This document shows, piece by piece, positions 32,850 through 44,360 of a DNA stretch of 64,000 bases. Location: contig OX463822.1 of NCBI GenBank assembly GCA_949825045.1, forward strand, positions 3,539,001-3,603,000, written 5' to 3'. Under the pieces are notes generated by a model. It had not been told where the DNA came from and did not search any database. It worked only from the letters and a program-made list of their open reading frames with translations. A program made the translations under genes and the position numbers. How positions within the stretch are numbered: the stretch's first letter is position 1; each line of letters opens with the position of its first letter. This DNA comes from Argyresthia goedartella. Its lineage: Eukaryota; Arthropoda; Insecta; Lepidoptera; Argyresthiidae.

Positions 32850-33592
32850 CAAGAACAATCACCAAACGACAAATACTGAGCGATGTGTCATCGTTATTCG
32901 ATCCCCTTGGCTGGCTCGCGCCGATTACAGTCAAATCAAAAATCATGTTTCAACAGGTGTGGAAGACTAGCCTAGGGTGGGACGAAGCTGTGCCTGAAAA
33001 CATACAAAAAGAATGGAGGACGCTAAGTTCGGAGCTAATAACAATGGATCAGTTTAAAATAAAACGCTGGCTCGGATTTACGCCAGAAACAACACATAAA
33101 ACACAACTATGCGGGTTCTGTGACGCTTCTGAAAAAGCAATAGCTTGCGTCGTGTACAGTACAGTGGCAAACCCTGATGGAATATACATGGTCAACATGG
33201 TCGCAGCCAAAACCAAGCTAGCTCCGATACGCAAAAAACAATCCCTACCGCGGCTCGAGCTATGCGGCGCCCAGCTATTAGCAAAACTCGTGCATAAAGT
33301 AAAACAGTGCATAAACAATCCCGAGATAAAAGTCACAGCATGGACAGACTCCATGGTGGTCTTGGGATGGCTTAAGGGCGAAGAAACACGCTGGAAGAGC
33401 TACGTTGCGAACAGAGTGCAATCAACAAAACGAATAATTCCAGCTGAAAATTGGAACTATATAAACACAAAAAACAATCCAGCGGACTGTGCATCCCGAG
33501 GTTTACTGCCGACTCAGCTAAGCACGCACTCGCTGTGGTGGCAAGGGCCAGAATGGCTCAAAACTAACAACGTGCCAAAAAATAGTGACTAA
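32850..33592 (+). pseudogene. BEL/Pao pol, RT-RNase H region (Peptidase A17-type segment)
   Basis: The segment starts SSLFDPLGWLAPITVKSKIM and reads through LCGFCDASEKAIACVVY, KQSLPRLELCGAQLLAKLV and VTAWTDSMVVLGWLKGE to NPADCASRGLLPTQL. This is the typical RNase H region of BEL/Pao elements, with Asp (CDAS), Glu (RLEL) and Asp (TDS) catalytic candidates. It ends in a stop at 33592; no integrase or LTR follows. It is open for about 235 codons but truncated at both sides. Confidence 0.85.
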
Positions 33593-33719
33593 CAAGGGAT
33601 AACATTAAAGGAAGAAACGAAAGTATTCACCGCAGCGGTACAACGTAAAGAGCCTAACGTCATACCAAAGCATTAAACAATTGCAACTCTATTTTTATTA
33701 TTTTTATGACCTTACTCAC

Positions 33720-33930
33720 TACAATCCTGTTTTAGTGGTTAGATTGTCCGTGGCAGGTGGCATCACCGACCGGCTCTGACGGAAGACCAGCGTTGGTTGC
33801 AAACCAGCCAGCATTATGCTGAGTCAGGGTCCGTTTTGCGACACACAAGCTTGTTGTAGAAATTTTGTATTATATATTAGTGTAAGTGCCTGTCTCGCAA
33901 ATAAATTATTATTCTATTCTATTATTCTAT
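33720..33930 (+). mobile_element. Possible SINE with (ATTCT)n tail
   Basis: A ~200-bp unit beginning TTTTAGTGGTTAGATTGTCC, with GAAGACCAGCGTTGGTTGC and TGTCTCGCAAATAAATTATT, ending in repeated ATTCT. This looks like a SINE or LINE 3' end, but only one copy is in the window. Confidence 0.4.
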
Positions 33931-34059
33931 TGCAAAGGCCGTCGGCGTTATCAGCTGGGTATCGCGTTTCATAGCTAAGGCGCATGCCCAAAGCGCCGCA
34001 TGCTCTAAGCATATCACAATGCATTTTACTTGCGACTAGGTACTAATGTACGTAACCGT

Positions 34060-34281
34060 ACACCAAGGTTCCCGAGTTCGAGTCCCGGTGGGGGCAAATA
34101 GTTGTTTGATGAGAACAGATGTTTGTACTCTGATCATAGTTATTTATCTATCTAAGTTTAATATTTATCTATGTAAGTATGTGTATCGTTGTCTGGTACC
34201 GAAGATACAGGGAATCCTAGTTTGGGACTAGATCAATGTGTGTAAATAGGGTCCAAGGTATTATTATTATTATTATTTGAG
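34060..34281 (+). mobile_element. SINE family 2, head-truncated
   Basis: B box GTTCGAGTCCCGG, then the family body (GTGTATCGTTGTCTGGTACC, ATACAGGGAATCCTAGTTTG) and a (ATT)n tail at 34260-34278. Confidence 0.8.
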
Positions 34282-34439
34282 AATCAGTCTGTGCATTCGG
34301 CAATAACTACTTCTGTCTTGTTCACTCCTAGGTAACTTTTTTGTAAGTCTGAAGTCTAATTTAGGACCTACTCTTGAGTAAGATAGAAAAACACCACGTG
34401 CACAAATATACCGCCTTTTCACTTACAGGGTTATAAAGA

Positions 34440-34535
34440 AACAGCTGGGGCCATGTTCAGCTGGTAATTTAATACTGTATTTTGAGTAATAGGGGGCTAG
34501 CTTATTGCCGCAGCTAACCATGAGATTGCGGCAAT
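34440..34535 (-). mobile_element. SINE family 1 fragment
   Basis: TTTTGAGTAATAGGGGGCTAG and TTGCCGCAGCTAACCATGAG match the inverted family 1 body. Confidence 0.45.
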
Positions 34536-34599
34536 GTAAGTCACAAAATTCTGACTTATCGATGTATTTTCAGAACGCATCCGTAGACGATGCGGTGTG

Positions 34600-35308
34600 C
34601 TGTGCAGTGATGCCAACTTAGCAACTTTATAGCTAGATTTAGCTATAATTTGGTGACAGACAGCTACAAATTAATGAAACTTGTAGCTATCCTTTTTAGC
34701 TACTTTTTCATTTCATCATGAGCCGTGAGTCTATCGGGATTCGTAGAGAAGGACGGCGTTGGCCGGGAATTCCCCGTTTCCTGCTGTGCTACGACTGAAT
34801 ACTTAGTAAACCAAAATATTGCTTTAACTTGACTTTTCGTGTCACATTCTTATACAGAGGTAGAGAGATTATTCTCTCAAATGAATTTGGTCAAAAATAA
34901 GCAAAGAAACCTAATGAGTTTGATAACTCTGAACTCAATCGCTGCATTAGAGAATCCTTCAGGAAATATGGTAAATGCTGCTTTTGCCTAATACTAATAC
35001 TGCATAACATGGGCACCGCTGAAAATATTCAAAATCAACAAAAGATACTGTACTTATGGAAATCTTCCTCTTCAATTGTATATTTATTTTTTAATTTTAA
35101 TCAATGACGTACAGAAGACATTTTAACTCTCTTTTTGGAATTAATGAAAATAAAAATGATTGTCAGAAATTTACATTTTATTGTAACCTTTCTACCTACT
35201 GTAACATTTAGCTATTCTAGCAACTTTTAGGGGTAAAAAAAACTGGCAATCTAGCAACATTTTAAATAATGTCTAGCAACTGCGTAAAGCCTGCAGTTGG
35301 CAACACTG
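34600..35308 (+). mobile_element. hAT transposon remnant with 8-bp target duplication
   Basis: The ends are CAGTGATGCCAACT (34605) and inverted AGTTGGCAACACTG (to 35308), a typical hAT-type terminus. Exact GCGGTGTG flanks the element on both sides (34592-34599, 35309-35316), the 8-bp duplication size of hAT. Inside, 34852-34950 translates as EVERLFSQMNLVKNKQRNLM and a following TLNSIAALE, the hAT dimerisation-domain signature. The transposase body is otherwise lost. A 5-bp CTGTG between the duplication and the left TIR is unexplained. Confidence 0.75.
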
Positions 35309-35316
35309 GCGGTGTG

Positions 35317-37185
35317 TTGGGCTTGCATTTGTCAGTTTGTTAGTATAATTAGCAAATTTAAATCATTTCTTTTTGGTGGACTACGTCGTCGAATTGATTA
35401 AAAGTTATTTTTCTTACATTTGTCTCACAATTAACGAAAAAAAATTGATGTCTAAAGTTTAATGTGTTCAGGATGAGTAATCTGACGAGATTTCTGGAAC
35501 TAAAAGTTATCTAAAGCTGCAAAAAGTCGCCATCTTACTGACACTTTGAATCGTCTTGAGAGTCTCTCTGTGTCCTTTAAATTGATTTCAAACAAGGCAG
35601 CTATCGACATTAAAGTAAGTATTTACTTGATTCGGGAGTGAATATAATAAAGCTTTGCATATTACATTGAAAAGAAGTCAATATGACTTACAGATTCATC
35701 TGTAAGTCACATTGACTTCAGTCAAGTCCCTGCCGCTGACGTGCATTAGTAATATCATTCTAGGAATGCTGTTTTCCCATCTTGAGTGAGTAACGAGGCA
35801 TCGAAGAATACTCGTCTTCAAGTAGTGACTGTATCCTCGATTCCATAAAACAGACGTAAACCATTGTGCCGGCCCTCATAATTGCAGATACCAGGTCCAA
35901 CGCACTACACGTGGCCGTCCCATAATTTACAGACATGAAATTATGGGACGCTTAAGGCATGGTGAGACCTATTTTAAAGTCCCATTCAATGGTGTAATAC
36001 TTTTTTTGCTTAGCTGGGTATAAAGAAAGTAAACTACAAAGTTACCTGTACACTTTATTTAAACTAAATTTAAAAACTATTTAAATTTAAGGTCGGGTTT
36101 TTGTTGTGCTTATTCTTATTTATGGTAAGTTTAGATCGATTAGCTGCGGGTGTGTCGAGCCCAGGGGCGAAAGGCTACGCTCGCACGTTGACACCTCGAC
36201 GGATGAACTGGCGCGGTCTATTGCTAGGCCCGTACAAAGCAACTCCTGGAATAGTCCGGGAGTAGGTGTAAGCGACCAGTACGCAGGCTATGCAGAAGTT
36301 AATTGATAGGGTTAATTTAGGAAAATGCTGTATGCAGATTTTGAAGATGACTCAGCAATTCGCTAGGCATAAAGAGTCCTCATGGTTCATAGCCTATGCA
36401 GGAAGGCGTTAAGGGTCCAAACGGAGGTTTTATTTATGAAAACACCATTAACTCTTCGCAGAATAACTTAAATAGTTTACAGTGAACGTTCCACGGAGGT
36501 TTTGCTGGATATGTTTTGCAAAGTGACAGAATTGTGAAGCAGACCTCTGGCACATAAGCTATAACCTCAAAACCTTTGAAAAATACGTAGAGAATGTGGC
36601 CTTTTGGAGGAAAATGGCCTTGTTTACAGTCTGCAGTTACCAATGTCGACTCCGGAACGCCGACAGATTCTTGTAAGACGTAACATTAGGGTTTCTTAGC
36701 GCACTCCGCTGATATTCAACATAAGCGAAAATATGAATATTACTTTTAGCTAAACACTCGACACACAACCCGGCTTTGAAAGCGAAAGGGTCAAGTACTT
36801 ACCGTTGCTGTGATTACAGCCACGTAGGTTATTATTTATACGTATACGTAGTTTATGTAGGAACAGCTAATTGGACTGTCGGTCGAAGGGAAGGAGTAAG
36901 TAATAAAATACGAAGCAAGTCAGTAAGTAATAGAATACGTAATTATATTTAACAATAGGAAATATCGACGTAATTTTAATTTGGCTGGAATAATATGTTT
37001 TTGAATATCTGGGGGCAAAGCAGTGCCTCGGCCAGATGAGCCAAGAGAAGCGCAAGGGCACTAATACCTTTTCTCGAAGAGCTTTGTCGTTTTTTTAATC
37101 CTCACAACTGGGTTTGAATTATAGCAGATAAACAAAATTTTCGGGATATGATGTCAACAGAAAACTTATTAAACATATTTGACAA
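35317..37185. other. No recognisable gene
   Basis: Short chance ORFs only. A GC-richer patch at 36140-36300 has no identifiable domain. Confidence 0.4.
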
Positions 37186-37440
37186 CCCGAATGGCCGAGT
37201 CGGCAGTGACCCTGCCTACGAAACCAAGGGTCCCGGGTTCGAGTCCCGGTGGGGGCAAATATTTGTTTGATGATAACGGATACTTGTACCCTAGTCATGG
37301 TTGTTTATCTATCTAAGTATAATATTTATCTATATAAGTATGTGTATCGTTGTCTAGCACCCAAGATACAGGGAATCCTAGTTTGGGGCTAGATCAATGT
37401 GTGTAAATAGTGTCCAAGGTATTATTGTTATATATATAAA
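37186..37440 (+). mobile_element. SINE family 2, full length
   Basis: Complete tRNA-like head (CCGAATGGCCGAGTCGGCAG, then GGGTTCGAGTCCCGGTGGGG), the family body and a short TATATAT/ATT tail. The best copy for defining the family. Confidence 0.85.
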
Positions 37441-37669
37441 GTTTCAAAAGCACAACTCTTATATAATATGCTGTAGTCTACCAATGCAAGATAGAGAGAA
37501 GCGATACTCTTGGTGGTTTTCTAAAATCTGGTTTAGAGCTTGTAGTGGTCGCTGGAGAACATGCCTGGTGTAAATCCTGCCTACTCCGGAGATTGTGCTT
37601 GATCGAGCAGCTCAGATATTTGGCGTTCAATCACTTTAATGAAAGCGTTGTATAGATGTGGTAATAACA

Positions 37670-37880
37670 ATAATATTAATGCCTTGGACACTATTTACAC
37701 ACATTGATCTAGCCCCGAACTAGGATTCCCTGTATCTTGGGTACTAGACAACGATACACATACTTATATAGATAAATATTATACTTAGATAGAAAAACAA
37801 CCATGACTAGGGTAAAAACATCCGTTCTCATCAAACAAATATTTTCCTCCACCGTGACTCGAACCCGGGACCCTTGGAAG
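37670..37880 (-). mobile_element. SINE family 2 inserted in a THAP-coding sequence
   Basis: Inverted copy from the (ATT)n tail to the B box (minus strand GTTCGAGTCACGG). Its head side joins the THAP-like ORF at about 37882. Confidence 0.8.
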
Positions 37881-37881
37881 T

Positions 37882-38038
37882 GATGTTTACAATAATACAA
37901 ACATGATGTTGGCGATACTTCAACGTTTCTCATTATTTTACTCCATTGTGTTTTTCTGAACTCTGTGAACTTGAAAAAACACTTTATCTGGTGCATTCTA
38001 ATTGTGTTATTGCACTTTGGCACGATGCAATAAATCAA
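37882..38038 (-). pseudogene. THAP-type zinc finger, N-terminal fragment
   Basis: From a Met at 38038 the minus strand reads MIYCIVPKCNNT, then FFKFTEFRKTQW and a final CLYYCKHHF. The spacing C-x4-C, aromatic FxxF, W and C-x2-H corresponds to the THAP DNA-binding domain, which also occurs in P-element-like transposases and many host regulators. The frame then runs into the SINE at 37670-37880, so the protein is cut after about 52 residues. I cannot tell a host gene from a P-type transposase. Confidence 0.55.
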
Positions 38039-38039
38039 A

Positions 38040-39975
38040 AAGGTATTTTAGCTTCTTCCATTGTCTCACCAAAATAAAACTCACTAGAATTACTAATCGG
38101 CACCGGTAATTAACAAAACAAACATGGAGTGTGGCGGGTGGCGTAGCATATGACATCATCCACCGCCGCCGAGAAATGGCGGCGTTTTAGCCTCTAAAAT
38201 TCACGCCGTGATTTTAAATGTGATTTTCATATTAAGTATCAATTATGATTTTACCAGTATTTTTATTGTTTTCTATGTATGACATTAGGGTGTAAACAGT
38301 GAATAGAAAAGGAAAAAAAAACAATGTCTCTATTGAACTCAGAGAAGAATCATATGGTTAATAACTTGAAAGTAAACGGCATGTATCATATTTCAGGGCA
38401 CCTACGGGGTTCTGATCCTTCTTACTGCGGTGTAAATGGCGAGGAACCAGTAACCAGCCCATGTATCATACACAGGATGATTCCGTAGCGTGGAATAATT
38501 TCTAAACGCTTTGGTAGCAGCTCGTAGCTCTCATCATAATCCGTATCTTCGGTTTGCGCCTGCAGTTGTTTCTACTTACCTATATATTGCGTTTCCTTAT
38601 TTCCTATGTCAACTTTTGTGAACAGTAAATTGGAAGTGGATATACCTTTACTTCAGGTACTTCAGCTAGTGTGTATATAAATGAAGGCAGTCACTGATAT
38701 ATATCGCGCCGCAACATCACGGTCAGAAATAGACAGAATGAAAGCTGATCTCCGTAGGAGATGGCATCGCACCCGAAACAAAAGAAGTTATTGAAAAAAT
38801 AAATTGTTTCACCTACATTTAATGTGGGTGAAAAGGCTGTTGCTTTGAAATCGATTGCTTTTAAGAACCACCCAAAATTAAAATACCGTGAAGAATGGCG
38901 CTATTGAGAACAGCTCTATGCCCAGCAGTAAGTCCTTGTAGGCTGAGCATGATATTAATTACAATATAAGCACTCTCAGCGCCAACTTCCATTTATTATA
39001 TTACTTTGTATTAAATGTGCGATCACATTTCCCTGCACCGAAGTAATCTGGCCCTCGCAGCATTTCGCTTCTTTTGTTCGGTGGAATTACATTCCCCTGC
39101 CGACTGCTATTTATAAAGTATAACATACATGTAGACACACGTAGAAATGCCACTATTTAACTCTGGCGCTGAGCTTGGCCAAATGAGAGAGAGGGAAATA
39201 TATAAATAATGAACGCGAAAGAGACGCACCGCCAAGGTCAGCGCTAGAGTTTTGTGCCGCTGCTTATACTGAAGTTGTCTTCTCATTGCTCACTCAGTGA
39301 GCGGCCGACTGTCACACTTTCATATATTTGACACTAGTAATGTTTTTATTTAGCCGGCGGCTGATACTCAGACAAATTACGCGTGCACTGTGTGTAAATT
39401 TTCAGAATATATAATGAAATTCTATGCCTAGTTTTGTCTCATAGGAGCTATGCTTGCTTTAGGTAAGCGTTAATTTCCTTTTCTCTTTCTGAGCGAAACA
39501 AGCAACTGATAACTATAAATTTCAAAATGAAAGCACTCCCGACACAAATAATGAAACCTTAAGTCTAAAATTTGTCTGACTTGTTTCCTTATTAAGCTGA
39601 AAATATTTAAACTATCAAACCGATTTTAATAGAACAGAATAGCGAAGAACCATTATTGGTAAGTCTCATACCATTTACCAAAGAACCGCATCGAATTTAA
39701 TTTGGCCGTTTGAGCGTTAGCGTGCCACAGTCAGATTCAGAGACAGACAGACAGACTCTTTTCTAAATTTCTTAGACTAGAATTACAGACCTATAAACCC
39801 CCTGTAACGTGACAGTTTTCGCGCCCATCGGGTTTTTATATTACACAGTTTTTCCTACTCTCTAAATTCTAAAACTCACTCTCACAAGTGACTAAATCTG
39901 ATCTCTTTGGCCAACCCTTCCGACCTTGGTTTAATTTTCTCTCTTTCTTGATTACTACCTAAATATATTACCGCA
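38040..39975. other. No recognisable gene
   Basis: No domain or repeat I can name. Near 38160-38200 a GC-rich patch (CACCGCCGCCGAGAAATGGC) lies just upstream of the THAP-like start on the minus strand and could be its promoter. Confidence 0.35.
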
Positions 39976-40790
39976 ATGGCTCGCCCCTTAAAGGTGTCTC
40001 ATTTGAACAAAGTGGAACTTGAATAATGAGGTGCAGATCAGGTTGGAAACTCCCGCCGATTTCCTCATTAACCTCAAAGAGCTGATCGATCCTTTAATTA
40101 GAGACAATGCTGCCTCTGAAATCGTAATCTTAGTCCTTCCTCCTGATGAAGATGTGGAACAAGCTGAAGTTACCTTATATTACTTAGAACCACATTGAAA
40201 ACCGATGACGTGACTATGCCAGACAAACCTAGAATATTGATTATAGCCGATCAACAAGGGAGAGATCTTCGTAACATCCTACAAGAATTAGTTGGAGAAA
40301 AATATAGAGTAATATGTTATAGTAAGCCAGGTGCAACAATGACAGAAGTAGTCAAATCGGGAAGACAGGATATTTCAACATTGACCAAAAAATACTATAT
40401 AATACTAGTTGGAGGAACCAACGATGTTAACCCGTACAGATTCCAGTTCGACTTCTAATGCTAGATTAACACGGTAACTGAAACAATTGTCATAGTATGC
40501 AACATCCCCTATAACAAGTACCTAAACAGAAAGAAGCTGAACTATGAATTGAGTTTCATATGCAGCCAGCGCACGAACCTATCTTTCATCAAAATAGACC
40601 GCAGCACAAGACCGAATCCGATAATGTACAACATGCAACTATATAGATTAATTTTAAGAGAAACATCACTTCTAGATCATATTAACTCCGCAATTAACAC
40701 TATCAACATGACCCACAGCAAGCATATTGACCAATATACCCAGACAGAACCTAAGCACATAGAGTGCCGCCCTGAACTGGTTGAAGATAT
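39976..40790 (+). pseudogene. LINE ORF1 with SGNH-hydrolase-like domain
   Basis: Starts MARPLKVSHLNKVELE at 39976. Broken by a stop after VELE and by frameshifts, it then reads LVLPPDEDVEQAEVTLYYL and, from 40195, a domain with LIIADQQGRDLRN (in place of the GDS block) and YIILVGGTNDVNP (the GxND block), followed by a SFICSQRTNLSFIKID segment. ORF1 proteins of some CR1-group LINEs carry such an esterase-like domain. Belongs with the RT remains at 40936-42360. Confidence 0.6.
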
Positions 40791-40792
40791 CA

Positions 40793-40935
40793 ACCTTACC
40801 TGTCAATATATATATACGAGAATATCATGCAAGAAAAAACATAGCTTTATTTAAAATTGTAGGTGATAGCCATACAATTAACACTAGAAATATAAATAAT
40901 ATACTACCATAGAATGCTATACGCTGACAATAAAT
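40793..40935 (+). pseudogene. LINE family B thumb fragment
   Basis: CTTACCTGTCAATATATATA, then GGTGATAGCCATACAATTAA, match the coding region at 19850-19990 in the opposite orientation. Truncated at both ends, it interrupts the SGNH-type LINE. Confidence 0.55.
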
Positions 40936-42360
40936 GTAAAGAAACTTGGAACGTAATATAAAAATCTGAGACAAACATTCCGAAGGAATTAATTGAAAAA
41001 ATCACCAAAGATGGTCAAAATATCTCAAATCCAATGGGAAATAGCCGAGCATTTAATATTTTTTTTATTGACATATCCAATAGTGATGAATCAATTGACA
41101 AGAGCACGAATAATAATAATAATGAATTCTTGACATGTAATAATAAAAATGAATCTAACTTGACATCTAACAATAATTTATACCCAATTAATTCACTTAA
41201 TTCAATATTTTTAAACCCAGTGACATCCTTTGACATTTTCCAAATAATTAAATCATTAAGGAACACGAACAGCATTGGTTATGATGAAATAACAACTTAG
41301 GTTTTAAAATATGTGGTTCTCATAATCTTCCCGATCCTGTGTCATATAATAAATAAATGTATAGAACATGGCAAGTTTCCAAATGAATTGAAAATTTCAA
41401 TTGTTAAGCCTTTATTTAAAAAAGAAGACAAACACAATATGAATTTTTATCGGCCTACAGCATTAATTCCCATTCTTGCAAAAATATTTTAAAATGTGAT
41501 TTACAGAAATATATATAATAACTTCGAAAATCAGAATCTATTTGCGCCAGAACAAAAAGGGTTTAGAAAAAATAAAACCATAAATATGGCTATCTATGAT
41601 TTTCTGAGTAAGATTATTTCTAACATAGAGAAAAGAATTCATAATTCATAATTTCTTTATTGCACACAACTAATATATGGACAACAAGACTTACATAAAA
41701 ATAGTGTACAAAGGCGAGCTTATCTCTAATAAGAGATCTCTTCCAGCAAACCAAATTAGGATGGAAATGGTCGATTGCTGAGCAGGGGTGACAATGTGTA
41801 CAACAATATAATTTAATACATATCTAAATAAGTCAATATTGCCTCGGTTGCAAATCCTAAAATTTAAAGTACCATTCAACATATTGAGAATGTTGTACCT
41901 ATCACTTGCAGACTCCATTATAAATTATTGCTTAAGTAGTTATGGCCGCACATTCAAAACTAACATAAATAAAATTTACGATTTGCAACACAGACTTTTA
42001 AAGACCATAGTACCTCTAAAGATAAAACAAAAATTCAACCAGAACGAGCCAGGTTTGTTTCACTATTGTAATAAACTAACTGTATACGATAAACTGGAAT
42101 CGTCCATTCTGTGTGAGGAATATGGTCGTATAGATTCATTAACTAGAAAAATTAGACCTAAAAACCTACGAACTTTGTCCTATTTGCCTACCTATGTTAT
42201 TCCCCGCTATAACAATACATATGGCCAACGGACCTGGGAATACATGCTTCCCAGTATTTTAAATAAGATACCTAAAATAACTATAGACAATTTACTAAAT
42301 AATATATTCAAGAGAAAATTTATCTTAAAATCATATTATTTCCCGTTATGTTTAAAATAA
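40936..42360 (+). pseudogene. SGNH-type LINE, RT remains
   Basis: 40990-41650 encodes the linker and RT fingers (SLRNTNSIGYDEITT, KPLFKKEDKHNMNFYRP, KGFRKNKTINMAIYDFL) with several stops. A piece of an inverted LINE 3' UTR sits at 41650-41830 (CATAATTTCTTTATTGCACA). 41839-42360 (173 codons) is the RT thumb and C-terminus (PFNILRMLYLSLADSIINYC, YGQRTWEYMLPSILNKIPK). The palm with its catalytic Asp residues is missing. Confidence 0.7.
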
Positions 42361-42420
42361 AGTGTAATTGTAGCAATGTATACATAGAAAATAAGTACAG
42401 AGAATATAAATAAGATATTC

Positions 42421-43078
42421 ATTCTAGTTCAAGACGTGTGGGACTGCCGCTCCATCCCCATATAGGCCTGTGCGATTCCACCTATGGCGGGTGCCGCGGA
42501 TGCACATGCTGCTAGCCCTGATGATGGCGGTTTGAATTCTTGCTCGTAGCCAGCCCATTATTGTGGCAGGAGTCCGGTTCCAGCGGTCCGCCAGCGTTTC
42601 GGCGAGGTGTTTAGTGAATGATATCATTTGTGGAGCAAAAACTCCGTCGACAGAGGTTACTAAAGGGGTGAAGGTGGTGTGGCGCGTCTCGCATGGGTCG
42701 CAGTACTTCCTTTTCTTTTCTTCTTCAGCTGAACGAAGGACAGCCGCTACGGGGAGTGATGCGTGGGAGGTAGCGTCGGTGTCTATGACACGGATATCAA
42801 ATAACGCCTCCCTCTGGGCAATCCATACCCCCCGACAAGCCAAGTCTCCGCGCAGCCCAGCCATCGCCTTCGGAGATGACTGGCTCTTTCGTGACGTTTC
42901 CCCAGGCTTGCTGGCACAGTTCACAGAAAAGATCCCTTATTTCGTTATGTCTGCGTGTGATAAGGTCACCTGTTTTGCAGCACAAGGCGTGGTCCACGTT
43001 GAAGTTGTCATTGCCGCAGCCGTCGCAAGTCGCAGGCATGGAGATTGGTGTGCGGTGGTATCTTATGGCCAGGGCATC
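42421..43078 (-). pseudogene. YADD-type retroelement, C-terminal half (continues from 59385)
   Basis: From the Polinton target site the minus strand reads DALAIRYHRTPISMPATC, CDGCGNDNFNVDHALCC (zinc-binding), TRRHNEIRDLFCEL and, after a frameshift near 42880, RGDLACRGVWIAQREALFDI (PD-(D/E)xK-like spacing). It runs on to a stop at 42424. These are the C-terminal CCHC and nuclease-like parts of the RT element whose N-terminal half is at 59385-60420; the two halves meet exactly at the duplicated codons GAT GCC. Confidence 0.85.
43073..43078 (+). repeat. Polinton target-site duplication, left (GGCATC)
   Basis: Identical to 59379-59384, immediately outside the terminal inverted repeats. Six base pairs is the duplication length known for Polintons. 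Confidence 0.95.
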
Positions 43079-43183
43079 AGTAGTGAAGAATTGTTACTTT
43101 TGGATCACCCCCCTCGCCTTGCTCGGGGGTGATCCAAAAGTAACAATCCTCCAATGGTAAATGTTCTTATGCAAAATAAAATA
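43079..43183 (+). repeat. Polinton left terminal inverted repeat with internal hairpin
   Basis: Matches 59276-59378 inverted. Contains a perfect 23-bp stem (43090-43112 with 43125-43147; ATTGTTACTTTTGGATCACC paired with its complement) around a short TCGCCTTGCTC-like loop. Confidence 0.95.
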
Positions 43184-43744
43184 TCATCGTTTCGCTTCGT
43201 GTGTAATCCGCGCGTCCGCGATTGCACATCTACACCGATCTGCGATCAAACCTCATACCTTTTATGCATTATAAATACAGCGCCGCCGCATGCACGTCTG
43301 TTCGTATCATTTACGAGTATGTAGAGACATAGTTAAACAGACAACTGGGCGCATAATACAGAAATGGCTACAACATGATCGCATCATCGCTTCCCAATGC
43401 TCATACCTTATATCATTAAGAAGTAATTTATCTTACACACGTTACCTACACAGATTTTCTTACGTATGTTAGGTACTACGACAATGGTCTAGCCTCCTAC
43501 CGCATTAATCGGAATATGAATTATATTATTGGAATGATAGCGTGCCCCGCGGGTTTATGCAATTGGGGATGTCTAATGACGTCGATTTAGAACGTATCAA
43601 CGTAAACAAAGCAACTAAACCTTTAGTTTGCAGTATCCTTAGATCCCATTTACAAAATCTCTTTTTAAATTAGTTAGTTTAGTTTATCATGTATAGAATC
43701 ATGAACTCAATGTCTCTCTTTATTGTACAATATGATTTTTCATA
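43184..43744. other. Polinton left interior, no gene recognised
   Basis: A 60-codon ORF at 43290-43472 has no recognisable content. TATAAATA at 43270-43277 sits in a GC-richer context and is followed ~35 bp later by an initiator-like TCATTT, so a promoter is possible. Confidence 0.35.
43270..43277 (+). promoter_or_regulatory. Candidate TATA box near the left TIR
   Basis: TATAAATA followed by CAGCGCCGCC and an initiator-like TCATTT at 43307. It could drive a transcript rightward into the element. Motif only; no linked ORF is certain. Confidence 0.3.
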
Positions 43745-44360
43745 CAGGATGTTACAGAAGAAGTGTATTAACTCAACGAGGTAGGCGAGGTACATCATTC
43801 CAAACAACTTCCGTTATGAAATTGATTTCATCGGATTAACTATTATTTTTTTCTCCTATACAGGGTGTAACAGTATATTTTTACTTTCATATTTTAGGAG
43901 GTTGTCTTGTACATCGTTCTGATCAACTTTCAATATGAAACCGATTTGAACAGAACAACTTTATTTTTCACTTCTCCATACAAATCAGCTGATAGCCCGA
44001 TACAAAACGTGTAGAGAAGTGAAAAATAAAGTTGCTCTGATCAAATCGGTTTCATAGTAAAAGTTGATCAGAATGATGTTCCTAACAACCCCCCTAAAAT
44101 ATGAATACATCTTTCTGTTACATCTTGTATAATTTGAGCTGGGTGGTCTGATGATTTACAGGGTGTTGTTGGTAATAGAAAGGGGATTTTAATCAGAAAG
44201 GGGGAAATGTGTCGAATGTTGTTCAGAATGATGTCCCTAAGAACATCTATCATATTATCATACCCTTTCTGTTACATGCTGTATATGCGTTTATAGCAAC
44301 GTAAAAATAAAGTTGTTTTGACTAAATCGATGTTTATTACACCCTGTATTATTGTAGAGA
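43745..44360. mobile_element. Fold-back repeat inside the Polinton
   Basis: A long hairpin is centred near 43997: GATCAACTTTCAATATGAAACC through AACTTTATTTTTCACTTCTC (43921-43976) is repeated inverted at 44013-44070. Five copies of an ACAGGGTGTAACA-like motif (near 43745, 43860, 44125, 44270 and 44340) punctuate it in alternating orientation, suggesting nested copies of one terminal repeat. No ORF. Confidence 0.7.

Noticed and set aside
43090..43147. Rho-independent terminator
   Set aside because: The stem-loop is part of a transposon TIR, repeated at the other end, in a eukaryotic genome.
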